A DNA stretch of 64,000 bases from Arcobacter sp. LA11. Its GTDB lineage: Bacteria > Campylobacterota > Campylobacteria > Campylobacterales > Arcobacteraceae. The stretch covers positions 167,420 to 231,419 of the forward strand of contig NZ_BDIR01000003.1 in NCBI RefSeq assembly GCF_001895145.1, in the 5' to 3' direction. The notes below the pieces were generated by a model. It was not told the origin of the DNA and did no database searches. It saw only the letters and a program-made list of their open reading frames with translations. Of the stretch, positions 37,526-46,636 are shown piece by piece. Positions within the stretch are counted from its first letter, which is position 1. Every line of letters starts with the position of its first letter. The translations under genes and the position numbers were made by a program.

Positions 37526-38056
37526 ATGAGAATATTAATACTTGCAGATATATTTGGCATAGAATCAATACCAACAGAACTCATAACAAAAGATACATTT
37601 ATATTAGAACCATATAAAATAAATAAATCTGTTACTAATGAAACACTTCTATATAATGCTTTTATAGAAAAATCTGGACATGATAACTATTTTCAAATAG
37701 CTTACAAAAAAACAATCGAACTTAAACCTGATATTGTCATTGGGTTTAGTATAGGAGGTAGTATTGCTTGGAGATTATCAAATTTTAAAATCTCTTCTAA
37801 AATAATTTGCTTTTATCCATCCCAAATAAGAAATCACTTAGATATAGTTCCAAAAGTAAAAACAACTATAGTTTTTCCTAAAAAAGAATTACACTTTGAT
37901 TTAAATCGTGTAAAAGAAAAATTAACATCAAAAAAAAATGTAAATCTACAAAATAGTACAGAACTCCATGGCTTTATGAACAAAAAATCAATAAACTACA
38001 ATAAAGATGAGAAATTCAAATTTATAAAGAATATTTTAAACAATTTTTATAAATAA
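37526..38056 (+). CDS. Small alpha/beta-hydrolase-like protein
   Basis: This 176-residue cytoplasmic protein has the nucleophile elbow VIGFSIGGSIAWRLSN (Ser in GFSIGG, about residue 76) after a strand, and HGFM near residue 149 in the place of the catalytic His. This resembles a reduced dienelactone-hydrolase or esterase fold. An acidic triad residue is not obvious. It is short for the fold, but its ends look natural, with a start at MRILILADIFGIES. It converges on dapE with a hairpin between. Substrate unknown. Confidence 0.75.
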   Translation: MRILILADIFGIESIPTELITKDTFILEPYKINKSVTNETLLYNAFIEKSGHDNYFQIAYKKTIELKPDIVIGFSIGGSIAWRLSNFKISSKIICFYPSQIRNHLDIVPKVKTTIVFPKKELHFDLNRVKEKLTSKKNVNLQNSTELHGFMNKKSINYNKDEKFKFIKNILNNFYK

Positions 38057-38057
38057 A

Positions 38058-38093
38058 AATATGATATACGTCTATAAAAACGGATATCATATT
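38058..38093. terminator. Hairpin between hydrolase-like gene and dapE
   Basis: AATATGATAT with an inner CG pairs with CG then ATATCATATT (one mismatch) around a 10-base loop, followed by AAAATTTTTT. It reaches into the dapE stop codon and may terminate both converging genes. Confidence 0.55.
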
Positions 38094-39195
38094 AAAATTT
38101 TTTAATCAAATTCTCATAAACGGCAGTCAAATCTTCTACTTCTTTTACGGTAGTTCTTTCTCCAACACTATGAATAGTGTCATTAATTACACCAAACTCG
38201 ATAGCTTCTATTCCAAATGCTCCAAAATATCTTGCATCTGATGTTCCACCAGCAGTTGAGTGTTTTGTAGTAACTCCTGTTATTTCTTTAATAGAATCTT
38301 CCATAGCTTTTACAACTTTTGATTCCTTATTTGTTACAAAAGGAAAAGAACCTTGTGTTGTTCTAAAGTCGTATTCTAAACCTTCAAGGTTTTTATGAAT
38401 AAATTCTTCTACACTCTCTCTAGTTGTATTTGTTGAGTTTCGCACATTGAACATTAGTTTTAAGTTGTCCGGTGTTACGTTTGTAACTTCCATACCACCT
38501 CTTATATCAGTGATTACCATTTTAGATGGAGCAAAATATTCATCTCCATTATCTAGATTATGTCCAGCTATTTTTGGTAAGATTTCTGCAAAATTATGTA
38601 CAGGGTTAATACACTTTTCCGGATATGCAGCATGTCCTTGTTTACCTTTTATAGTTATATATCCATTTATACTACCACGTCTACCTACTTTAATAGCATC
38701 TCCAAAAATATCTTCACAAGTTGGTTCTGCTACAACTGCATATTGAGGTATAAAATCTATCTCTTTTAAATATTCTAAAGCTTTAATAGTTCCATAAGTT
38801 CCCTCGCCCTCTTCATCAGAAGTCATCAAAATACTCAATGTTCCATCAAAATCTTTTGCATGTTTACATGAATAAAGAAAAGCTGCATCACCACTTTTCA
38901 TATCTTGTGTTCCACGTGCAGTAATAACTCCATCTATAATATCAGCAGCAAAAGGGTCAACACTCCACCCTTCACCAGGAGGAACAACATCTATATGCCC
39001 TGCAAAACATAAATGTTGTGGATTATCATTAAATTTTTTATAATAAAATCTATTCTTAGTATCTTCTCTATCAATATTTATACAAGTCCATTCTTTCCCT
39101 AAATACTCTTCTATAAAATCAAATGCACCAGCATCATCTGGTGTAATTGATTTAAATCTTAATAATTTTTGAAATAATTCTATAACTGTCATCAA
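38092..39195 (-). CDS. dapE: Succinyl-diaminopimelate desuccinylase
   Basis: This 367-residue M20-family metallohydrolase cleaves N-succinyl-LL-diaminopimelate to diaminopimelate in lysine and peptidoglycan synthesis. Zinc-ligand motifs are intact: CFAGHIDVVPPGEGW, ARGTQDMKSGDAAF, TSDEEGEGTYGT, VAEPTCEDIFGD and the C-terminal NDTIHSVGERT. The bimetal-bridging Asp and the catalytic Glu are present. Length is normal. Two adjacent Met codons at the start (39195 and 39192) are possible. Confidence 0.95.
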   Translation of the reverse strand: MMTVIELFQKLLRFKSITPDDAGAFDFIEEYLGKEWTCINIDREDTKNRFYYKKFNDNPQHLCFAGHIDVVPPGEGWSVDPFAADIIDGVITARGTQDMKSGDAAFLYSCKHAKDFDGTLSILMTSDEEGEGTYGTIKALEYLKEIDFIPQYAVVAEPTCEDIFGDAIKVGRRGSINGYITIKGKQGHAAYPEKCINPVHNFAEILPKIAGHNLDNGDEYFAPSKMVITDIRGGMEVTNVTPDNLKLMFNVRNSTNTTRESVEEFIHKNLEGLEYDFRTTQGSFPFVTNKESKVVKAMEDSIKEITGVTTKHSTAGGTSDARYFGAFGIEAIEFGVINDTIHSVGERTTVKEVEDLTAVYENLIKKF

Positions 39196-39323
39196 ATTCC
39201 TTTTATATATGGGATTGTATCAAATAGCTAATTAAATATAAAATTAATTTATAATCTTTTTGTTTTTTGGGAGGGTTTATATTATTTTGTTATAATATTA
39301 TTTGACCACAAAAAGGATTACTT

Positions 39324-42300
39324 ATGAAAAAAAATAAGTTACTTATAATAATTTCGTCCCTAATCATTATTTATGGACTTATAGGCTTTATAGCTCTTCC
39401 AAAGATATTAAAACCTCAAATCCAAAAAGCAATAAATGAAAATATAACTCAACAATCAAGTTTAGAAAAAATAGAGTTTAATCCTTTTTTACTTAAGTTC
39501 TCAGTTCACAATCTAAAAATATTTAATGAAAAAGAGACAACAGTAAGTGTAGAAAAACTTTTAATAGATTTTTCTATTTTTAAATCTATTGATGAACGAC
39601 ATATTAGCTTTAGAGACTTAGAGTTAATAAATCCATATATAAATATAATCGAATATCAAGATGGTTCAATAAATCTACAAAAGCTTGCAAAAGAGAAAAA
39701 AGATGAACCAGAAATAGAAGAAAATAAAGAGAGTTCAGATATAAAATTTCAAATATATAGAACTATATTAGATAATGCAAAAATCAAATTTACAAAACTA
39801 TCAGATAAAGAAGAACCTTTTACTCTAAATATTGATAAACTAAACTATACTTTTTATGATATGGGAACATATAGAAATACTTTAGCTTCTCATACACTAA
39901 AAATTTTAATTAATCAAAATTCTGAACTAGAAATAAAAGGTGGAGTAAGATTAGCTCCATTTAAGATGCATGGAAATGTTGAATTAAAAAACTTTAAACC
40001 AAATGATTTTTTAACATATAAAAAAGATATTTTAAATTTTGATTTAGATGAAAAGACTTATTTAAATATGCAGTTTGGATATAAAGTTGATGCAAGTAAA
40101 GAGTTAAAACTAGAAATAAATGATGCACATATAAATCTCAGAAATCTTGATATTAAACAAAATGATGACTCAATTTTTTCATTAAAACATTTTGATATTG
40201 AAAACTTAAACCTTAATTATCCTGAAAACACAGTGACCGTAGATTCTATTTTTTTAGATAAGTTAAACTCTAAAATAATAAATGATAAAGACAACACTAT
40301 AAATCTTGCTACATTGATTAAATCTGATGAAGAACCAATAAATAAAGATGATAAGAAAAACCTTACTAATAAAGAAGAAAATGTTATAAAAACAGAAGAA
40401 CCTTTAGTACATAATGAAATTAAAAAAGATATAGAAGATACGACGAATAATAGCAATGATAAAAAATGGAAAGTATTAGTAAAAAAACTAGATATAAAAG
40501 ATTCAAATATTAGTTTTAATGACATAAAAAATGCCTTATTTCTAGATACAAAAAATATTAATATAAATCTTAGTGATTTTAAACTAGATGGAAATGATGT
40601 ATATCTTGATAATCTAGCATTATCAAAACCAGATATTATTATAAAAGATAAAAAGAATAATCTAAATATTACAAATAAAGAAACATCTTTAAATATTAGT
40701 GGAGTTAAATTAAAAGATTCTATTTTAGAAGTAAATAATGTTTCACTATCAAATAAAGAACTACTATTTAAAGATATTAAAAACAATATAGATATTCTAA
40801 CGCAAAATATAAGTATAAAACTTAAAACTCTATCTCAAAACAAAGATAACTTAGGTATTGAAAAAATCACACTAAGTACACCAAAAATAAATTATAAAGA
40901 TAATAAAAACAAGCTAAGTGTATTTGCAAAAAAGAGCGATATTTTAATCTCTAATATTAAAAAAGAAGAGGATAATATATTAATTTCAAATGTAAATGTA
41001 AAAAATCCATCAGTTTTCTTTAATGATAGTAAAAATAAACTAACTGTAGTAAGTAATGCCATTGCATTTGATACTCAAAATTTAAATATAAAAGGTTCTG
41101 ATTTATCAGTTAAAAAAACAAATTTAAAAACAAATACTATTAAAGTAGATGATAAAAAAAGTAAACTAAAAATCACTACTAAAAATGTAAATATAATTGC
41201 TACAGACACTTCTTTAATAAAAGAAAGACTAAAAGTTGCCATATTAAGTCTTACTAAACCTACAATTTATTTTACAGATAATAAAAATAATACTTCACTA
41301 GTAGCTAATAGGTTAACTCTTAAGATTAACAATATAACTAACTATAAAAATGCGTTAAATATTTCAAAAATCAATTTATATGAGCCTAATTTAACATTTA
41401 AAGATAAAAATAACAAAACTGATATTCTTGCCAAAAATCTATACTTAAATGTACAAAAAATATCTCATAAAAACAATAGACTTAAGATATTACGTTCAAG
41501 TTTAAATAAGCCATATATATCTATCACTCTAGGTAAACAAGATAAAAAACCAGAAACTACAACAAATAATAAAACTGAAGAAAAAGTAAAAAAAGTTGTT
41601 AAGAAAAAAACTAAAAAGAAAAAGTCTTCTTTTTCTTTTGACATAGGTCCTTTTAAAATTAAAAATGCAAAAATGACTTTTGAAGACAAGAACTTACCTA
41701 TTCCATTTAAAACTGACATGACAAAATTAAATGGTGAATTTTCAAGATTAAACTCAAGTAGTTCAAAACCAACTAAGCTAAAACTAGAAGGTGCTGTTGA
41801 TAAATATGGATATACAAAAATAACTGGTACAGTTGATATAAATGATATAAAACTCTTAACAGATACAAACTTATTGTTTAAAAATATTGCTATTAAGAAC
41901 TTCACTCCTTACTCTGGAAAATTTGTAGGAAGAGAGATAGAAAGTGGAAAACTAAATTTAGACTTGAAGTATAATATTAAAAGATCTAACTTAAATGCTC
42001 AAAACTCTATTGTAATAAGTGATATAAAACTTGGTAAAAATGTAGAAAGTCCTGATGCGGTTAATTTACCATTAGAGTTAGCAATAGCGCTGTTAGAAGA
42101 CACTGATGGTGTAATAGATTTAAATTTACCCGTAGCTGGGAATGTTGATGATCCACAGTTTTCAATTGCTCCTATAGTATGGAAAGTATTTACAAACTTG
42201 ATTGTTAAAGCTATAACATCGCCTTTTAGACTATTAGCTTCGGTATTTGGATTAAGTGAAGAAGATATCAAAAGTTTAGAATTTGAATTTGGTAAAGATG

Positions 42301-42824
42301 AAATAATCGCTTCAGAAAAAGAATCACTTGATAATATTGCTAAAATATTATCAAAGAAGCCTAAACTAGCTATCAAAATAAAACAAGCGTACCACAAACA
42401 AAAAGATAAAATTGCAATGCAAGATATCAAATTTGAGAAATTTTTAGAAAAGAAAATGAAAAAGATTGTACGTGGAGATGAATATAAAGAAGCTTTAGAA
42501 GATTTATATGAAGATATAAAAGAAGCTAAAGATTTAGATGATATAGAAAAACAATTTACAAAATTAAATAAAGATAAAAAAGAAGAATTCGATACAACTG
42601 CATATGTAGAATATTTAAGAAAAACTTTAGCCTCAAAACAAAAAGTTGAAGAGAATGAACTTAAACTTCTTGCTAAAAAAAGAGCTAAAAATGTAATAGA
42701 CTATTTAACAAAAGTTAAAAAAATCTCTGCTTCTGCTGTAGTAGTTGAAGAGGACATTATTATTCAAGAAACAGAAGATTCAAAATGGGTAGTATTTAAT
42801 TTAGATGTATCAGTAAAAAAATAG
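39324..42824 (+). CDS. DUF748/AsmA-like envelope protein with eight internal 42-residue repeats
   Basis: This 1166-residue protein has one N-terminal membrane anchor (about residues 5-25) and a very long extracytoplasmic part. The N-terminal (about 26-330) and C-terminal (about 780-1010) regions match the DUF748 pattern (FNPFLLKFSVHNLKIF; VNLPLELAIALLEDTDGVID; GNVDDPQFSIAPIVWKV), a branch of the AsmA-like bridge proteins linked to lipid transport across the periplasm. Between them a Lys-rich linker precedes eight tandem 42-residue repeats (397-732). The last 150 residues are charged helices ending in LDVSVKK. It is very lysine-rich, which produces long hydrophobic shadow frames on the other strand. 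It is alone or first in a unit with the next two genes. Confidence 0.88.
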   Translation: MKKNKLLIIISSLIIIYGLIGFIALPKILKPQIQKAINENITQQSSLEKIEFNPFLLKFSVHNLKIFNEKETTVSVEKLLIDFSIFKSIDERHISFRDLELINPYINIIEYQDGSINLQKLAKEKKDEPEIEENKESSDIKFQIYRTILDNAKIKFTKLSDKEEPFTLNIDKLNYTFYDMGTYRNTLASHTLKILINQNSELEIKGGVRLAPFKMHGNVELKNFKPNDFLTYKKDILNFDLDEKTYLNMQFGYKVDASKELKLEINDAHINLRNLDIKQNDDSIFSLKHFDIENLNLNYPENTVTVDSIFLDKLNSKIINDKDNTINLATLIKSDEEPINKDDKKNLTNKEENVIKTEEPLVHNEIKKDIEDTTNNSNDKKWKVLVKKLDIKDSNISFNDIKNALFLDTKNININLSDFKLDGNDVYLDNLALSKPDIIIKDKKNNLNITNKETSLNISGVKLKDSILEVNNVSLSNKELLFKDIKNNIDILTQNISIKLKTLSQNKDNLGIEKITLSTPKINYKDNKNKLSVFAKKSDILISNIKKEEDNILISNVNVKNPSVFFNDSKNKLTVVSNAIAFDTQNLNIKGSDLSVKKTNLKTNTIKVDDKKSKLKITTKNVNIIATDTSLIKERLKVAILSLTKPTIYFTDNKNNTSLVANRLTLKINNITNYKNALNISKINLYEPNLTFKDKNNKTDILAKNLYLNVQKISHKNNRLKILRSSLNKPYISITLGKQDKKPETTTNNKTEEKVKKVVKKKTKKKKSSFSFDIGPFKIKNAKMTFEDKNLPIPFKTDMTKLNGEFSRLNSSSSKPTKLKLEGAVDKYGYTKITGTVDINDIKLLTDTNLLFKNIAIKNFTPYSGKFVGREIESGKLNLDLKYNIKRSNLNAQNSIVISDIKLGKNVESPDAVNLPLELAIALLEDTDGVIDLNLPVAGNVDDPQFSIAPIVWKVFTNLIVKAITSPFRLLASVFGLSEEDIKSLEFEFGKDEIIASEKESLDNIAKILSKKPKLAIKIKQAYHKQKDKIAMQDIKFEKFLEKKMKKIVRGDEYKEALEDLYEDIKEAKDLDDIEKQFTKLNKDKKEEFDTTAYVEYLRKTLASKQKVEENELKLLAKKRAKNVIDYLTKVKKISASAVVVEEDIIIQETEDSKWVVFNLDVSVKK
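40512..41519 (+). repeat. Eight tandem 42-residue (126-base) coding repeats
   Basis: Residues 397-732 of the AsmA-like protein divide into eight consecutive units of exactly 42 residues with no gaps. In every unit position 4 is Asp. Position 6 is Lys in seven, position 7 Asn in seven, position 40 Pro in six, and positions 30 and 42 are always I, L or V. Examples of unit starts are SFNDIKN, LFKDIKN, NYKDNKN, YFTDNKN and TFKDKNN. DNA identity between units is low, so the repeat is old and kept at protein level. Confidence 0.85.
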
Positions 42825-42935
42825 ATATAATTATAATATAAACTTATAGTTTATCTATTTAATTTACTTATAATAATAGTTTCAGTAATATTCCTAAAAT
42901 TTATTATAATTATAAATAATATTGATAGGATAACT

Positions 42936-43484
42936 ATGAGTAAACTAATATACCTAATACTAATCTCCATCGTTTTGTTTTTCGCTTATGGAATTATTTC
43001 TGAAGCAAATAAACCTTCTAAAAAAGAAAAAAGAATTTCTTGCCAAAAAGAAACAATTACATTTGAAAAGATTCCAAATACTAACTTAAAAGATGCTGCT
43101 ATTACTTTATTTGAGTCAAATAACTATTTTATCAACTCACATATGGAATATTCAAAATTTATGAAATCTGAACTTGTAAATTATATGACAAAAGAAAAAG
43201 CAGATAATTTATTAAAAGAGCAGATAGAAAATTACATAAAAAAATCAAAAAAATCAAAAAATAAACTTCAAATAAAATACTATATATATGAAAATGATAA
43301 AGAAGATAGTGGTAAAAAAGGTAAAAAATCAAAGCTTTATGCAGGTTATCTATTATTTGAATTTAGACTACAAGATAAGCTTATATATAAAATACAAACA
43401 GACTATATGAAACTAGATGCAAGTGATATTTCTAATCGAATGGATTGTATTCTAAAATCATTTATTACATTAAAAGGAAAATAA
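42936..43484 (+). CDS. Membrane-anchored or exported protein of unknown function
   Basis: This 182-residue protein has an N-terminal hydrophobic helix (residues 4-20, LIYLILISIVLFFAYGI) followed by a Lys-rich segment and a single cysteine (ISCQKE) near residue 36. It lacks a clear lipobox. The rest is lysine-rich with a strand-like C-terminal half (YAGYLLFEFRLQDKLIYKI). A second cysteine lies near the end (RMDCILKS), so a periplasmic disulfide is possible. I do not recognise the family. It is separated by 1 base from the next gene, so they form an operon, and it may belong with the AsmA-like gene upstream. Confidence 0.72.
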   Translation: MSKLIYLILISIVLFFAYGIISEANKPSKKEKRISCQKETITFEKIPNTNLKDAAITLFESNNYFINSHMEYSKFMKSELVNYMTKEKADNLLKEQIENYIKKSKKSKNKLQIKYYIYENDKEDSGKKGKKSKLYAGYLLFEFRLQDKLIYKIQTDYMKLDASDISNRMDCILKSFITLKGK

Positions 43485-43485
43485 A

Positions 43486-43872
43486 ATGAAACAAAAAATA
43501 TTTAAAGATAAATATCATATATTTGAAATAGAGTTTGATAAAACAGAGATTGAATTTTCAAGTGTCAATGAAATCATAAATACATTAAAAAATAAAATAG
43601 ATGAGAATGAAATAATTGCATATATTGCTACTTTTGACCAGTTTTCACATACAAAGAAAATAAAAGGTGAAATTAGTCCTACAATAAAAGATGCCAAAAA
43701 TATAGTATTTTGTTTTGGAAAAGAGATTCCAACTCCAGAAGTATTAGCTGTTCGTCCAAGAAGTATTGGGGTAGTAGAACTTGAAGATTCTTTTGTAGTA
43801 AACTTCTTAGAAGCTCCAAATGAAATGGCAAATGCCTCTATGGAAGATATGATTAAATCTCTTAAAAAGTAA
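43486..43872 (+). CDS. DUF6858-like conserved cytoplasmic protein
   Basis: This 128-residue soluble protein has the conserved pattern KDKYHIFEIEFDK, IIAYIATFDQFSHTK, DAKNIVFCFGKEIPTPEVLA and RPRSIGVVELEDSFVVNFLE. From memory this matches a small family (DUF6858) common in Campylobacterota; I could not check it. No catalytic motif is known. The upstream gene ends 1 base before its start, so translation is probably coupled. A strong terminator overlaps its stop codon. Confidence 0.75.
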   Translation: MKQKIFKDKYHIFEIEFDKTEIEFSSVNEIINTLKNKIDENEIIAYIATFDQFSHTKKIKGEISPTIKDAKNIVFCFGKEIPTPEVLAVRPRSIGVVELEDSFVVNFLEAPNEMANASMEDMIKSLKK

Positions 43873-43888
43873 GGGTTACCTTACTTTT
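43865..43888. terminator. Bidirectional terminator between DUF6858-like gene and mutS2
   Basis: AAAAGTAAGG pairs perfectly with CCTTACTTTT (10 bp) around a GTTA loop. The left arm contains the stop codon of the plus-strand gene and the right arm ends at the mutS2 stop. Confidence 0.85.
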
Positions 43889-46088
43889 AAAGTGTTATTA
43901 CTTTAGCTCCAAAACCACCTTGAGAAGGATGTGCATCTGTGTAAGATTTAACTTTAGGATGAGAATCTAAAAACTTTTTTACCGCATAAGATAATTTTCC
44001 AGTACCAATTCCATGGTAAACTAATATTTCATCAAAACCAGCTATAAGAGCATCAGATAAAAATTTATCTAAGTTCTCTATTGCCTCATCAGAACGTTGT
44101 CCATGTAAGTCAAGTTTCACATGTCCTGAATCAGGTTTTTGAACAGTAACAGTTGTTTTAGGTTTAGCCTTTACTTTGGGAGGATTTCCACTTCTTTGTA
44201 AATCAGCAAGTAATACTTGTACTTTCATTCCCATATCATTTTCAATAAATGCTTTTTTACCTTTTATTGAAATTAATACACCTTTTGTACTTCTATATTT
44301 TACTCTATCCCCTACTTTTAAATCTGCAACTACTTCTTGAACCTTTTCAGTTTTTATTGACTGTGCTTTATCATGTGCAATATTTAAATGTTGATGACCT
44401 TTTGCAACTTTTGCTTTTATTGCTTTTTTAGCTTCGTCTCTTGCATCTTTATATTCTTTATGAAGTTTAGATTTTTCCATATAAATATGATCATCTAAAT
44501 TCTCTTTTGTCTCTTTTAGATTTCTATTTAATCTCTCATGTTCTGCAATTTCATCGTCTAATTTTGCAATCTTTTGCTTATATTCAATTTCTAAAGCACT
44601 ACTTCTTTCGATAAGTTCATTTAACCTATCTTTATCTTCACCATAAACTTCTTTTGCCTTTTTGATTACATTATGTGGAATTCCATATCTTGAAGCTGTT
44701 TCAAAAGCATACGATTTTCCAATTGTTCCTTGTAAAAACTCATATGTTGGTTTACGATTCTCCTCATCATAAAGAGCTGCTATTAACTCTACATTAGGAT
44801 TTGCAGCCATAAGTGCAGCTAATCTTTTGTGGTGAGTTGTAATTATAATTTTAATATCTTTTTGAATTAACTCTTCAATAACAACTTTAAATAAACTTGC
44901 AGCTTCATCAGAATCTGTTCCAAGTTCTATTTCATCTACACCAACAATTGCATTTTTAGCTCCAAAAAGCTTTGAAAACTCTACCATACGTCCTGCAAAA
45001 GTAGAAATATCATTTTTAACACTTTGAGGGTCATCTAATACTGCATTTATCTCTTTAAATGTCCCAATAACTGTATCTTTATGTGCGTTGTATGGAAGTA
45101 GATACTTTGAAAGTAGCACTGCTGATAAAATAGATTTAAGCATCATCGTTTTACCCCCTGCATTTACACCTGTAATCATAACAACTGATTTAGAAAAATC
45201 AATAGTAATTGGTTTAGGCTCATGTAACGCTGGATGTTTAAAATCAACTAGTTTATTTAAACCTTTTTTTGAGGGAAGAATAAAATTCTTATCTCCTATT
45301 TTTGCAAAAAAGATTCTTGCTTGATAGTGATCAAATCTATCAAACTCTTTGTTTATAAATTTTAAAAACATTAGATTTTTTTCAAATAAAGAACTAATCT
45401 CTTTACACACTTTTAATAGTATCTCTTCTTGTTTATTTAGTAAATCACTCTGTTTTTGTTTTAAAGCACTAACACTATGAGGAAGAACATAGAAGAAACC
45501 TGAATTTGACCTATTTATTACCGAAGCTTTTAATATATGATTAAAACCACCACGAACTAAAATACACTCTTCACCATTTATGTAATGTACCTGAGAATCA
45601 ACTAAATAGCTTCGTAGTTTTGTTGAGTTTATTATCTTATAAAGACTCTGTTTTATTTCTTGCTTATTTTGATAAATTGCACCTTTTATTGCATCATAGT
45701 CTTCATTTATACCCTGTCTTAAATTTGATTTCTCATCAAAATAAGAAGAAATATTTATTATTTCATTTGGTATTATAATTTTATCAATCCATTCTTGCAG
45801 TTTTCCATCAAAGTTAAACTTTTTTAAATAAGAAAAATATTTGATGATTTTAACAAACTCATAAATCTCATAAACTTTTAAAATACCTTGTTTCTGGATA
45901 TGAATCAATGCAGAATCAAGATTTTCTAACTTTGGTGGTTCTTTTATCTGATAATTTGATAGTTCTTTTATCAATCTATGGTGAATATTAATATCACCTT
46001 CTAAAATAATTGATTTTTCTCTTGATAAAAGTTTTGAAAAAGAATCTATATAATCTAATAAGTCTAATTTTTTAAATATATCTTGCAT
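43887..46088 (-). CDS. mutS2: Endonuclease MutS2
   Basis: This 733-residue ATPase/nuclease has the MutS core ATPase with Walker A ITGVNAGGKTMMLKS, Walker B-like VGVDEIELGTDSDEA and the ITTHHKRLAAL segment, then a long coiled-coil region and a C-terminal Smr nuclease domain (VKLDLHGQRSDEA and VYHGIGTGKLSYAVKKFL). It lacks the mismatch-recognition domain I of MutS1. Members suppress homologous recombination or act on collided ribosomes and oxidative damage. In Campylobacterota this is the usual MutS form. It is divergent from the PAS/chemoreceptor pair. Confidence 0.96.
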   Translation of the reverse strand: MQDIFKKLDLLDYIDSFSKLLSREKSIILEGDINIHHRLIKELSNYQIKEPPKLENLDSALIHIQKQGILKVYEIYEFVKIIKYFSYLKKFNFDGKLQEWIDKIIIPNEIINISSYFDEKSNLRQGINEDYDAIKGAIYQNKQEIKQSLYKIINSTKLRSYLVDSQVHYINGEECILVRGGFNHILKASVINRSNSGFFYVLPHSVSALKQKQSDLLNKQEEILLKVCKEISSLFEKNLMFLKFINKEFDRFDHYQARIFFAKIGDKNFILPSKKGLNKLVDFKHPALHEPKPITIDFSKSVVMITGVNAGGKTMMLKSILSAVLLSKYLLPYNAHKDTVIGTFKEINAVLDDPQSVKNDISTFAGRMVEFSKLFGAKNAIVGVDEIELGTDSDEAASLFKVVIEELIQKDIKIIITTHHKRLAALMAANPNVELIAALYDEENRKPTYEFLQGTIGKSYAFETASRYGIPHNVIKKAKEVYGEDKDRLNELIERSSALEIEYKQKIAKLDDEIAEHERLNRNLKETKENLDDHIYMEKSKLHKEYKDARDEAKKAIKAKVAKGHQHLNIAHDKAQSIKTEKVQEVVADLKVGDRVKYRSTKGVLISIKGKKAFIENDMGMKVQVLLADLQRSGNPPKVKAKPKTTVTVQKPDSGHVKLDLHGQRSDEAIENLDKFLSDALIAGFDEILVYHGIGTGKLSYAVKKFLDSHPKVKSYTDAHPSQGGFGAKVITL

Positions 46089-46203
46089 TCGCGAATTATA
46101 TCTTAAAGAGGATAAACCTCCTATAAAGGACTATTTTTTGCTTCATATTTCTCTCTATAAATTTTTTTTTCATTTTTTTGTCACAATTATGTCACTCTTA
46201 TGT

Positions 46204-46209
46204 TATAAT
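46204..46209 (+). promoter_or_regulatory. Likely -10 element of the PAS/chemoreceptor operon
   Basis: TATAAT lies 34 bases before the ATG of the PAS gene in an AT-rich leader, downstream of two TGTCAC words (46180-46196). A -35 cannot be assigned with confidence. Confidence 0.45.
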
Positions 46210-46243
46210 AAATATAGATATTAATTATATTAAAGGAGTTATT

Positions 46244-46627
46244 ATGAGTCAAGAAGTAAAATTAAATAGAGATACTATGATTGTATCAGAAACTGACAAA
46301 GATGGTATTATCCTTTATGCAAATGCAGATTTTTGTAAAATCGCAGGATATACAAAAGATGAGTTAATAAACAATCCACATAATATTGTAAGACATTTCG
46401 ATATGCCAAAAGCTGCATTCAAAGACTTATGGGATACTGTTCAATCTGGAAAAATATGGAATGGCATTGTAAAAAACAAAACCCAAAATGGAGGGTTTTA
46501 TTGGGTAAATGCTACTGCTTTTCAATCTAAAGATAGTCAAGGAAATACAAGATATATCTCAGTTAGAGTAAAACCAACAGATGAAGAAATTAAAAATGCT
46601 AAAGAGCTATATAAAACGCTAAAATAA
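46244..46627 (+). CDS. Single-domain PAS sensor, CetB/Aer-like
   Basis: This 127-residue cytoplasmic protein is one PAS domain: DGIILYANADFCKIAGYTKDE, NNPHNIVRHFDMPKAAFKDLW, GKIWNGIVKNKTQNGGFYWVNA and YISVRVKPTDEE. The FCKIAGYT and NIVRHPDMP-like segment (here NIVRHFDMP) are typical of FAD-binding Aer/CetB energy-taxis sensors. The frame reaches back to 46178, but the ATG at 46244 has AAAGGAG at good spacing. It lies 9 bases before a soluble chemoreceptor gene, so the two probably make a bipartite redox-taxis receptor. Confidence 0.9.
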   Translation: MSQEVKLNRDTMIVSETDKDGIILYANADFCKIAGYTKDELINNPHNIVRHFDMPKAAFKDLWDTVQSGKIWNGIVKNKTQNGGFYWVNATAFQSKDSQGNTRYISVRVKPTDEEIKNAKELYKTLK

Positions 46628-46636
46628 GGGACTGAT

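Noticed and set aside
40512..41519. CRISPR-like or satellite DNA repeat
   Set aside because: The 126-base period is only seen at protein level; units differ strongly in DNA and lie inside one reading frame.
40217..42430. Long minus-strand frames (up to 189 codons) within the AsmA-like gene
   Set aside because: They are Phe/Leu/Ser-rich mirror frames of a lysine- and asparagine-rich protein, with no ribosome-binding sites or recognisable domains.
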